Below, in pieces: positions 19,309 through 26,897 of a stretch of DNA of 60,564 bases. Under the pieces are notes generated by a model that did no database searches, was not told the origin of the DNA, and was given only the letters and a program-made list of their open reading frames with translations. Each line of letters begins with the position of its first letter. Within the stretch, counting starts at the first letter, position 1. Source of the DNA: Phaeobacter sp. (GTDB lineage Bacteria; Pseudomonadota; Alphaproteobacteria; Rhodobacterales; Rhodobacteraceae); NCBI RefSeq assembly GCF_022825805.1, contig NZ_JAJDWC010000051.1:1-60564 (forward strand), in the 5' to 3' direction. A program made the position numbers and the translations under genes.

Positions 19309-19336
19309 CCGGTGCGCTGCGCCGGGGCCCCTTTTG
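19309..19336 (+). terminator. Intra-operon hairpin between binding protein and permease
   Basis: A GC stem (CCGGTGC / GCGCCGG, 3-nt loop) followed by GGCCCC and T4 lies 27 nt after the binding-protein stop. It probably attenuates read-through so that the binding protein is made in excess, as is common in ABC operons. Confidence 0.55.
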
Positions 19337-19352
19337 AAAATATGGACGACCC

Positions 19353-20174
19353 ATGAACGAGCCGCGCAAACCCTCCGCCAGCCATAGCGGCAAGAGCGAG
19401 GATTTCCCCTGGTGGCTGGCCACCATTGTCCTGATCGGCGGCTTTCTCGGCTGGCAGGTTGTCACGGACGAACTCTACCTCAACATTCTGACGACCCTGT
19501 CAAAAGGCGTGCAGCTGACGGTGTTTGTCACCCTTGTCAGCTTTACCCTGGCGTCGCTGCTTGGTCTTGCATTGGCGGTTGCGGCCGGGTCACGCTGGCT
19601 GATCATCCGCCAGACCGCCCGCTTCTATGTGGAGGTGGTGCGCGGTATTCCGATCATCGTGCTGCTGCTTTATGTGGCCTTTGTGCTGGCGCCCGCTCTC
19701 GTGGATCTGCGCAACTGGATCGGCGGGCATCTGGGGCTGGACCCGATCCGCACCCGGAATTTTCCGCTGTTGTGGCGGGCCATCATCGCGCTGATGATCG
19801 CCTATTCTGCCTTTATCTCCGAGGTGTTTCGCGCCGGTCTGCAATCGGTGGACGAGGGCCAGATCGAAGCGGCCAAAGCGCTGGGGCTCAGTCGCTGGCA
19901 TCGGTTCCGCTTCATCGTGTTTCCCCAGGCGATCCGCACCATTCTGCCGCCGCTTGGCAATGATTTTGTCGCTCTGGTCAAGGACAGTTCGCTGGTGTCG
20001 GTCCTTGGCGTTGCGGATGTCACCCAATTGGGCAAGCTGATGGCGGTGGGCAATTTCCGCTATTTCGAGACCTATAATGTTGTCGCGCTGATTTACCTGA
20101 CCTTGACCATCGGGTTGTCCCTGGCGCTGCGGCGGTTGGAAAAACACCTGCGCCGCCGACAGGAGCGTGGCTAG
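19353..20174 (+). CDS. Amino-acid ABC transporter permease
   Basis: HisM/GlnP-type inner-membrane permease, 273 aa, with about five helices. The family features are GVQLTVFVTLVSFTLASLLGLALA, the RFYVEVVRGIPIIVLLL segment and the EAA loop SVDEGQIEAAKALGLSRWHRFRF (split here; residues about 166-188), which docks on the ATPase. Despite the intact EAA loop, no ATPase gene follows: the next gene is a peptidase 236 nt away. The ATPase must be supplied in trans. Confidence 0.93.
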   Translation: MNEPRKPSASHSGKSEDFPWWLATIVLIGGFLGWQVVTDELYLNILTTLSKGVQLTVFVTLVSFTLASLLGLALAVAAGSRWLIIRQTARFYVEVVRGIPIIVLLLYVAFVLAPALVDLRNWIGGHLGLDPIRTRNFPLLWRAIIALMIAYSAFISEVFRAGLQSVDEGQIEAAKALGLSRWHRFRFIVFPQAIRTILPPLGNDFVALVKDSSLVSVLGVADVTQLGKLMAVGNFRYFETYNVVALIYLTLTIGLSLALRRLEKHLRRRQERG

Positions 20175-20250
20175 GGCTGGCGGCGCACTGTGGGCCAACG
20201 GGGTTAAGCGCAGCCGTCATGCAGCAACAGGCCGGGCGACAGTAAAAGGC

Positions 20251-20299
20251 AGAGCAACAGGCGGAGCAACACGCAGGGGAACAGGGCAGGGGAACGGCC
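20251..20299. repeat. Degenerate tandem repeat, four 12-13 nt units
   Basis: The units are agagcaacaggc, ggagcaacacgc, aggggaacagggc and aggggaacggcc, in the 236-nt gap between the ABC permease and the oligopeptidase gene. Confidence 0.65.
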
Positions 20300-20410
20300 C
20301 GGAAGCGGGGGCATGGGACCGCACAAACACAGGTTTGATGAAATTCTCATGATCCCACCTCTGGACGGCGGCACAGGCCGGGCATAGCTTTCAGCCAAAG
20401 GAGATCTGCC

Positions 20411-22438
20411 ATGACCAATCCGCTGTTGTCCCGCTGGGATACCCCTTTCGACATCGCCCCCTTCGATCAGATCAAGGACAGCGATTTCGCCCCCGCGCTG
20501 GATCAGGCGCTGCAGGAACATCAGGCGCAGATCGACGCGATCGCCACTGCCGAGGGCCCGCCGACCTTTGCCAATGTGATCGAAGCGCTGGAAACGCCCT
20601 GTCGTGCGCTGGAACAGGTGCTGTCAGTGTTCTACAGCGTTGCAGGTGCGGACAGCAACGCGGACCGCGAGGCCCTGCAACGGGAGTTCTCCCCAAAGCT
20701 CGCGGCGCATTTTTCCGCGATCACCGCCAACAAAGCGCTCTATGGCCGCGTGAAAGCGGTCTGGGACCAGCGCGACAGCCTGGATCTGACGGAGGAACAG
20801 CAGCGCGTGCTGATGCTCACGCATCGTGGCTTTGTGCGTGGCGGTGCTGCGCTGGAAGGGGCCGCAGACACCCGCATGCAAGAGATAAAGTCGCGGCTTG
20901 CAACGCTCGGCACCGATTTCACCCAGAACCTACTGGCCGATGAACGGGATTGGTTCATGGCGCTCAGCGAGGAGGATCTGGCCGGTCTGCCGCAGTTCGT
21001 CATCGATGCGGCCCGCGCTGCGGGGGCGGAAAAAGGGCTCGATGGACCCGCCGTCACCCTGTCGCGCTCGCTGATTACGCCGTTTTTGCAATTCTCTTCG
21101 CGGCGCGATCTGCGCAAGCGCGCGTTTGAAGCCTGGGCCGCACGCGGTGCCAATGGGGGCGACAGCGACAACCGTGCGATTGCCGCCGAAATCCTGCAGC
21201 TGCGCCAGGAACGCGCCGAACTGCTGGGCTATGACAGTTTCGCCGCCTACAAGCTGGAAACCGAAATGGCGAAAACCCCGGCGGCGGTGCGCGATCTGCT
21301 GATGCAGGTCTGGGAGCCCGCCAAAGCCCAGGCCGAGGCGGACGCCAAAATCCTGACAGAGATGATGCAGGAAGATGGCATCAACGACGCGCTGGCACCC
21401 TGGGACTGGCGCTACTACGCGGAGAAGCGCCGCAAGGCGGAGCATGACCTCGATGAAGCCGAGCTGAAGCCGTATTTCCAGCTCGATCGGATGATCGAGG
21501 CGTCGTTCGATTGCGCCAACCGCCTGTTTGGGTTGCAGTTTACCCCGCTCGAAGTCCCCCTCTACCACGAGGATTGCCGCGCGTGGGAGGTGACGCGCAA
21601 CGGGGATCATGTGGCGGTGTTCATCGGCGATTATTTCGCCCGCTCCTCCAAACGTTCGGGGGCCTGGTGCTCGGCGATGCGCAGCCAGGCCAAATTCCCA
21701 GACCCGCAAAGCCCGGTTGTCATCAATGTCTGCAATTTCGCCAAGGGCAATCCGGCGTTGCTGTCTTATGATGATGCGCGCACGCTGTTTCATGAATTTG
21801 GCCACGCGCTGCACCAGATGCTGTCGAACGTGACCTATGAGAGCATCTCTGGCACCTCGGTGGCGCGCGATTTTGTCGAACTGCCCTCGCAGCTCTATGA
21901 ACATTGGCTCGATGTGCCTGAAGTGCTGGGCAGATTTGCCACCCACGCTGAAACCGGCGCGCCGATGCCGGTGGAGATGCGCGACCGTGTGCTGGCGGCC
22001 TCGACCTTTGATATGGGATTTCAAACGGTCGAATACGTTGCCTCTGCGCTGGTTGATCTGGCGTTCCACGATGGGCCCGCGCCTTCGGATCCGATGGCGA
22101 AACAGGCCGAGGTGCTGGCCGAGATCGGCATGCCCCCGGCGATTATCATGCGCCACGCAACGCGGCATTTTGCCCATGTCTTTGCCGGGGACGGCTATTC
22201 GTCGGGCTACTACAGCTACATGTGGTCCGAGGTGATGGACGCTGATGCCTTTGCCGCCTTTGAAGAAGCAGAAGGTGCCTTTGACGCAGAGCGCGCCGAG
22301 GCGCTGGAAACCCATATCCTGTCCGCGGGCGGCTCCCGCGATCCGGCTGAACTCTATACCCAGTTCCGCGGTCGCCTGCCGGGGGTGGAGGCCCTGTTGA
22401 AAGGGCGCGGCTTGTCGAAAGGACTGGCTGCCAAGTGA
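20411..22438 (+). CDS. M3 family oligopeptidase (oligopeptidase A / dipeptidyl carboxypeptidase type)
   Basis: Cytoplasmic zinc metallopeptidase of 675 aa that degrades short peptides. The thimet-oligopeptidase motif HEFGHALHQML begins at residue 461 (zinc ligands His461 and His465), with the distal Glu ligand in the following ESISGTSVARDFVELPSQ region (residues about 477-494). The N-terminus PFDIAPFDQIKDSDFAPALDQAL is typical of PrlC/Dcp proteins. A purine-rich AAAGGAG site precedes the ATG. A strong terminator lies downstream. Confidence 0.94.
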   Translation: MTNPLLSRWDTPFDIAPFDQIKDSDFAPALDQALQEHQAQIDAIATAEGPPTFANVIEALETPCRALEQVLSVFYSVAGADSNADREALQREFSPKLAAHFSAITANKALYGRVKAVWDQRDSLDLTEEQQRVLMLTHRGFVRGGAALEGAADTRMQEIKSRLATLGTDFTQNLLADERDWFMALSEEDLAGLPQFVIDAARAAGAEKGLDGPAVTLSRSLITPFLQFSSRRDLRKRAFEAWAARGANGGDSDNRAIAAEILQLRQERAELLGYDSFAAYKLETEMAKTPAAVRDLLMQVWEPAKAQAEADAKILTEMMQEDGINDALAPWDWRYYAEKRRKAEHDLDEAELKPYFQLDRMIEASFDCANRLFGLQFTPLEVPLYHEDCRAWEVTRNGDHVAVFIGDYFARSSKRSGAWCSAMRSQAKFPDPQSPVVINVCNFAKGNPALLSYDDARTLFHEFGHALHQMLSNVTYESISGTSVARDFVELPSQLYEHWLDVPEVLGRFATHAETGAPMPVEMRDRVLAASTFDMGFQTVEYVASALVDLAFHDGPAPSDPMAKQAEVLAEIGMPPAIIMRHATRHFAHVFAGDGYSSGYYSYMWSEVMDADAFAAFEEAEGAFDAERAEALETHILSAGGSRDPAELYTQFRGRLPGVEALLKGRGLSKGLAAK

Positions 22439-22528
22439 TCTGGCTGTGATGCGCCTGTGATCCGCATGTGGCCACTGACCAGTGACGCGCGGGCGTTTCA
22501 TCCAACGCGAAGGAACAGGTCAAAAATG

Positions 22529-22555
22529 AAGGGCAGGCGCCGTGCCTGCCCTTTT
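22529..22555. terminator. Terminator between convergent peptidase and halogenase genes
   Basis: A perfect 10-bp stem (AAGGGCAGGC / GCCTGCCCTT) with a short loop, T-rich on the plus side and A-rich on the other, suitable for terminating the plus-strand peptidase and possibly both directions. Confidence 0.85.
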
Positions 22556-22604
22556 CCGTTCGGCTCTCTTGCCTGTTGTTGAACCCCCTGTAACCGGGGG
22601 CGCA

Positions 22605-24320
22605 TCAGAACAGTTGCAGGTCTTTCTGTCCGCTCTGAATTTCCTGCGCACTTGGCATGTTCTGGATGACAAAGGGGGCAGGCACAGCCCCTGATCCGGC
22701 CCCAGCGCCAGACGCACATCCCGGCATCTGCACCGTCGGTTTTACGGTCGCGTTGATGCCAAAGTGTTTGGGGTCCAACTCGCCCCGGATGTCGCGCAGC
22801 AGCGTTTTGTGATCGGGCATGGTCTTCAGGATCTGCGCCAGATCGACCTTTGCGCCTTTCCACCATTGATACCAGATCGGCTTTTTCAGCGGCCGCAGAC
22901 GATCCCGGATCCCGGGGCCAAAGCCGGTGTCATAGACCTGTTTGCCCAGCAGCACAGTCTGATAGACGCGATAATCAAACAGCGTCGCAAACTCGATATC
23001 ATGGGGCATCGGCAAGCGGTGCTGCCAGAGCTCCAGGTTCTCCGCCAACCGGTCCGGCACCTTCATCTGGGTGCGGGCGTCGATCCAATAGGGATCATCG
23101 GTACGGTTGCCCAGCTTGTAGTGCAGGCAGATGAACTCCAGTACCTCTTCGTACAGTTTGTCCATCTGGCGGTTGAACCGGCTGCGCAGGGCAGGGGATA
23201 CCTCTTTGGTCGGGAGATGTTCGGCAAACCACCGCACCGCATGATCAATCATATGGATGGCGGTGCTTTCCAGCGGTTCGATGAACCCACCGGCCAGACC
23301 AATGGCAACGCAGTTCTTGACCCAGGCGTTGCGCACCCGTCCGATCCGCATCGGGATCACCCGGGGCGTGGCCCCTTTGCCGCTGTCGCCCAGCCATTCG
23401 AGATATTCATCCGCCGCCTGATCATCGGTCCGATGCGCCGAGGAAAACACATAACCGGTGCCCACCCGATTGTAGAGCGGCACCCGCCAGGTCCAGCCCG
23501 CACCCAGCGCGGTCGAGCGGGTGACACTCTCGATCTTCTCGGGATCGGGATGTTCGATCTGCAGCGCCATCGCACGGTCATTGGGCAGATAGTCCGAGTA
23601 ATCCTTGAACGGTTCGCCAAGCGCCTGGTTGATGATCAGCCCGCGGAATCCGGTGCAATCGATCACGATTTCGATGTCATGGCGTCCGTTCTTTTCCAGC
23701 ATCAAATGGCTGACATTGCCCTGCTCATCCAACTCGACCGAGGTCACCTCGTCCTGGATATGCTCGACACCGCGTTTGGTGCAGGCTTTGGTCAACATGC
23801 CTGCGAATTTCACCGCGTCCAGATGATAGGCATAGCCAAAGCGCTGCTCGAATTCCGGCTGACCCAGCGGTCGCGCGCCCTTGCACATGCGGGCCAGATC
23901 GTCATGGGGCGAAATCGACTGGGTGAAATCGCGATCCCCATTGCCAAAGCGCAGGAAATACTCTGCCGCCTCCAGCCCGTCCAGCAACTGGCCATGGGCA
24001 AAGGGGTTCACATAGTCGATGCGCTTGCCATTGGCATCATTATTCCAATTGCAGAACTTCACCCCCAGCTTGAAAGAGGCATTGGTTTCGCGAAAGAAAG
24101 CCCGTTCCGAAATCCCGGCCTGCCGCAGCGTTTTGGGCATCCGGGGCACGGTGGCTTCGCCGACCCCGACGGTGGCGATATTGGGGCTTTCGATCAGGCA
24201 GATTTTTGGCCGATCCTTGGGTCCTGATGTCCGCGCAAATTCCGTTTCCAGAATCAATGCGGTCATCCACCCCGCCGTGCCGCCGCCGACGATGGTGATT
24301 TTCCTGAGGCGTTTGGTCAT
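22605..24320 (-). CDS. Flavin-dependent halogenase (tryptophan halogenase family)
   Basis: FADH2-dependent halogenase-like protein, 571 aa, expected to form hypohalous acid at the flavin and pass it through a conserved Lys. Visible: FAD motif IVGGGTAGWMTA (residues 10-21), VGVGEATVPRMPKTL, the active-site Lys84 in ASFKLGVKF, the halogenase signature WTWRVP at 276-281 (WxWxIP type, which separates halogenases from monooxygenases) and the catalytic-Glu segment IEPLESTAIHM. All key residues are present. There is no flavin reductase, peptide synthetase or TonB receptor beside it, so the substrate is unknown. Confidence 0.93.
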   Translation of the reverse strand: MTKRLRKITIVGGGTAGWMTALILETEFARTSGPKDRPKICLIESPNIATVGVGEATVPRMPKTLRQAGISERAFFRETNASFKLGVKFCNWNNDANGKRIDYVNPFAHGQLLDGLEAAEYFLRFGNGDRDFTQSISPHDDLARMCKGARPLGQPEFEQRFGYAYHLDAVKFAGMLTKACTKRGVEHIQDEVTSVELDEQGNVSHLMLEKNGRHDIEIVIDCTGFRGLIINQALGEPFKDYSDYLPNDRAMALQIEHPDPEKIESVTRSTALGAGWTWRVPLYNRVGTGYVFSSAHRTDDQAADEYLEWLGDSGKGATPRVIPMRIGRVRNAWVKNCVAIGLAGGFIEPLESTAIHMIDHAVRWFAEHLPTKEVSPALRSRFNRQMDKLYEEVLEFICLHYKLGNRTDDPYWIDARTQMKVPDRLAENLELWQHRLPMPHDIEFATLFDYRVYQTVLLGKQVYDTGFGPGIRDRLRPLKKPIWYQWWKGAKVDLAQILKTMPDHKTLLRDIRGELDPKHFGINATVKPTVQMPGCASGAGAGSGAVPAPFVIQNMPSAQEIQSGQKDLQLF

Positions 24321-24931
24321 GTCGTTCCGTCCCTATTTGTATTTTTTTTGAAGGGATCGTAGCGCAACTTTCTTACGTCTGGCTAGAAACATCGACGCAA
24401 GCGCCCGTGACCTCACGTGAAACATTTTAGGGTTGTGGTGGCGGGTAGCACATCGCCTGACATGCTGGTTTGGTTTGGCGGGTTTGGGCAGTCTTGGCGG
24501 AGTTTTATGTAATGAATTACAGGCGTTTAATGCGACTTTGATAGAGTTTCGCGTGATTTCAACCCTTGCGAAAACACCGGTCAACGCGTTCAATTTTGGC
24601 TGCGCTCCGGCCTATGATCCACGCCACATTCGACACGAATCTGCATCGGATCGGTGCGCGGCCATGGCAGCCCTTCTGGCAAAACGGTTTGCGAACACGG
24701 AGAGGCGCTGCTGGATCCTCACAGTTTGGATCCGGCCAGACATGATCCAGCCACACTCGATCCAGCCAGACGTGCTCCAGCCAGATATTGTCCAGCCAGA
24801 GCAGTTCCACAGAACTGGCGAGCAGACACAGCCATTAAACCCGGCCATAAAATACATGCATAAAACACAGGCATAAGTCATAGCGGCACAACAGCCGGGC
24901 GCAAAACCATGGCGCAATTGGGGGCATCACC
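24321..24931. other. 611-nt intergenic region between halogenase and Nudix genes
   Basis: A divergent promoter region holding a five-unit tandem repeat (24732-24806) and AT-rich DNA next to the halogenase start. An open frame at 24433-24876 encodes mainly the translated repeat and no recognisable domain, so I do not call a gene here. Confidence 0.6.
24732..24806. repeat. Degenerate tandem repeat, five 15-nt units
   Basis: The units are ccggccagacatgat, ccagccacactcgat, ccagccagacgtgct, ccagccagatattgt and ccagccagagcagtt. The 15-nt period keeps reading frame, so any translation would give a pentapeptide repeat of xQP-type residues, but no convincing gene surrounds it. Confidence 0.85.
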
Positions 24932-25429
24932 ATGACATCCACCACAAAATCCACCATGATATCAGGCTTGCGCAGCGCCGAATACGCCTGTGCGCTGCTA
25001 TTGCAGGGGGATAAAATTCTGCTGGGTCGGCGAGCGTCGTTGCGGGCGACATATCCCAATTGCTGGGATCTGATCGGCGGCAAGATCGAAGCGGGTGAGA
25101 CGCCCGAACAGGCGCTGCACCGAGAGCTGGCAGAGGAAGTCGCCATCGCCCCATTGGGCAGCACCTATGTCGAAACGATCCGCGACACCCATATCGACCC
25201 ACAGACGCCACCGCTCTATCACATCTATGCCGTGCGAGCGTGGTCCGGCATTGGTGCAGCCACAGATACGTCATCTGCCCACACGCAACCGCCGCCGGTG
25301 ATCAACAACCACGAACACAGCGCGCTGGAGTGGTTCACCGTCGCTCAGGCCTGTGACCTGCCGGATCTGGCCATACCCGACTACCGCCCCCTGTTCCGCC
25401 GCATGATCCCCGAACCCACGAGCTCCTAA
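24932..25429 (+). CDS. Nudix hydrolase
   Basis: A 165-aa Nudix-fold pyrophosphohydrolase. The Nudix box GGKIEAGETPEQALHRELAEE (residues about 50-70) keeps the GX5EX7REUXEE pattern in full. It hydrolyses nucleoside diphosphates linked to another moiety; the substrate cannot be inferred. The upstream CALLLQGDKILLGRR strand-turn is typical of MutT-like members. A short repeat begins at its stop codon. Confidence 0.9.
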   Translation: MTSTTKSTMISGLRSAEYACALLLQGDKILLGRRASLRATYPNCWDLIGGKIEAGETPEQALHRELAEEVAIAPLGSTYVETIRDTHIDPQTPPLYHIYAVRAWSGIGAATDTSSAHTQPPPVINNHEHSALEWFTVAQACDLPDLAIPDYRPLFRRMIPEPTSS

Positions 25430-25466
25430 CCCTGTATAATCCCCTAACCCCGTGATCTCTTAACCC
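25426..25466. repeat. Two to three copies of a ~17-18 nt repeat over the Nudix stop codon
   Basis: cctaaccctgtataatcc is followed by cctaaccccgtgatctct and then taaccc. The first unit contains the Nudix TAA stop. Low-complexity and only partly periodic. Confidence 0.5.
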
Positions 25467-25586
25467 AGGGGCGCAGGCCGCATGCGGACGGGGGTTGTGG
25501 GTGTAGCTGACAGGGTGGCGGGACTGTTGGTGGCCCGCCGCCCCTTGGGTTTGTTTGCTGCCCGTCTGGTAGTAGGCGCCTGGGCC

Positions 25587-26897
25587 TTAGCCCTGTGAGG
25601 CCAGCGCGCGGTCGAGGGCGGCTGCGACGTGATCGACATCGTCAAGCGACAGGCACAATGGGGGCACCATGCGCAGGCATTGCTGGAACGGGCCGGATTT
25701 GGACAAGATGATGCCCTGTTCGCGGCAGGCTTCAAAGACGTTGGTGGTGGCCTCTTTGTCGGGGGTCTTGTCGGCGCGGTCTTTGACCAATTCGATGGCC
25801 AACATCAGCCCTTTGCCGCGCACATCACCGATGGTGGGGTATTTGTCCTTCAGATCGTGCAGCCGCTCGAGCAGCTTTGCCCCGACCACGCGGGCGTTGT
25901 CCTGCAGGCCTTCGTCCGCCATCACCGCCAGCACGGCACGCGCGGCCGCCGCAGAGGTCGGGTTGGCCCCGTAGGTGTGGAACATGAACTTCTCTGCCAT
26001 GGGCGCGGCGATGTGTTTTTTCGCCACAACCGCCCCGATGGGAAAGCCGTTGCCCAGCCCCTTGGCCATCACCACGATGTCGGGCACGACGCCATCGGCC
26101 TCGAACCCCCAGAAATGCGCGCCGGTGCGGCCAAAGCCGGATTGCACCTCATCCGCAATATAGAGCCCGCCTGCCGCGCGGACGCGGTCTGCTGCGCCCG
26201 ACATATAGCCGGGTGGCATTTCGATGATGCCGCCATAGCCCTGGACGCTTTCTACAAACATGCCCGCGACCTGGCCCGATGTGGCCGTGGCAATGGTGCG
26301 GTCGATTTCGTCGAGATAGGGCTGGGTGCCGGGGCCAAAGATGCCGCGATACTGGTTGGGTTCCGGCACAAAGGCCACATTGCCGGGCATGCCCGGATGG
26401 CGCCAACCGGAGATCCCGGTGATGGACTGCGCCGCTGCGGTGGGGCCGTGATAGGCGGTGCGCAGCGCCAGCAGATCAAGATGGCCGGTATAGGTGCGGG
26501 CCATGGTCATGGCGAGGTCGATGGCCTCGGAGCCCGAGTTGGTCAGATGCACCACCCAGTCATGGCCTTTGGGCATGGTCGCGGCCAGCTCTTCGGCGAG
26601 ATGGGCCGGTGTCGGGTGGTAGAACATGGTGGTGCAATGGGTCAGCTCTTGGGCCTGCGCCGTGGCCGCGGCCACCACGCGCGGATGCGAATGCCCCACC
26701 GAGATGCAGACATTCATGCCCAGAAGATCGGTGTATTTGCACCCATCCGTGTCCCAGAGATACTGTCCGCGCCCTTGCTGAAACACGATGGGGTCGCGAA
26801 ACGGGGTGAACCGGGTCAGAGAAGCGGCATAGAACTGGTCGCGGCGGGCCGCTGTATTGGCAAAGTCCCAATCGGTGTGCAGGGGGTGATCGGTCAT
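25587..26897 (-). CDS. Class III PLP-dependent aminotransferase
   Basis: Omega-aminotransferase of fold type I, 436 aa. Visible: VHLTNSGSEAIDLAMTMAR (PLP phosphate site), FVESVQGYGGIIEMPPGY, IADEVQSGFGRTG and the Schiff-base Lys in VVMAKGLGNGFPIG (about residue 277). It is most like alanine-glyoxylate aminotransferase 2 and beta-/gamma-amino-acid transaminases. It is the last gene of the four-gene operon; its ATG overlaps the upstream FAD/GcvT gene by 4 nt with GGAGG ahead. I infer that it deaminates the fully demethylated amine. Confidence 0.93.
   Translation of the reverse strand: MTDHPLHTDWDFANTAARRDQFYAASLTRFTPFRDPIVFQQGRGQYLWDTDGCKYTDLLGMNVCISVGHSHPRVVAAATAQAQELTHCTTMFYHPTPAHLAEELAATMPKGHDWVVHLTNSGSEAIDLAMTMARTYTGHLDLLALRTAYHGPTAAAQSITGISGWRHPGMPGNVAFVPEPNQYRGIFGPGTQPYLDEIDRTIATATSGQVAGMFVESVQGYGGIIEMPPGYMSGAADRVRAAGGLYIADEVQSGFGRTGAHFWGFEADGVVPDIVVMAKGLGNGFPIGAVVAKKHIAAPMAEKFMFHTYGANPTSAAAARAVLAVMADEGLQDNARVVGAKLLERLHDLKDKYPTIGDVRGKGLMLAIELVKDRADKTPDKEATTNVFEACREQGIILSKSGPFQQCLRMVPPLCLSLDDVDHVAAALDRALASQG

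Noticed and set aside
24433-24876. 147-codon frame across the halogenase/Nudix gap
   Set aside because: It has no family resemblance or ribosome site, and a third of it is the translated 15-nt repeat.
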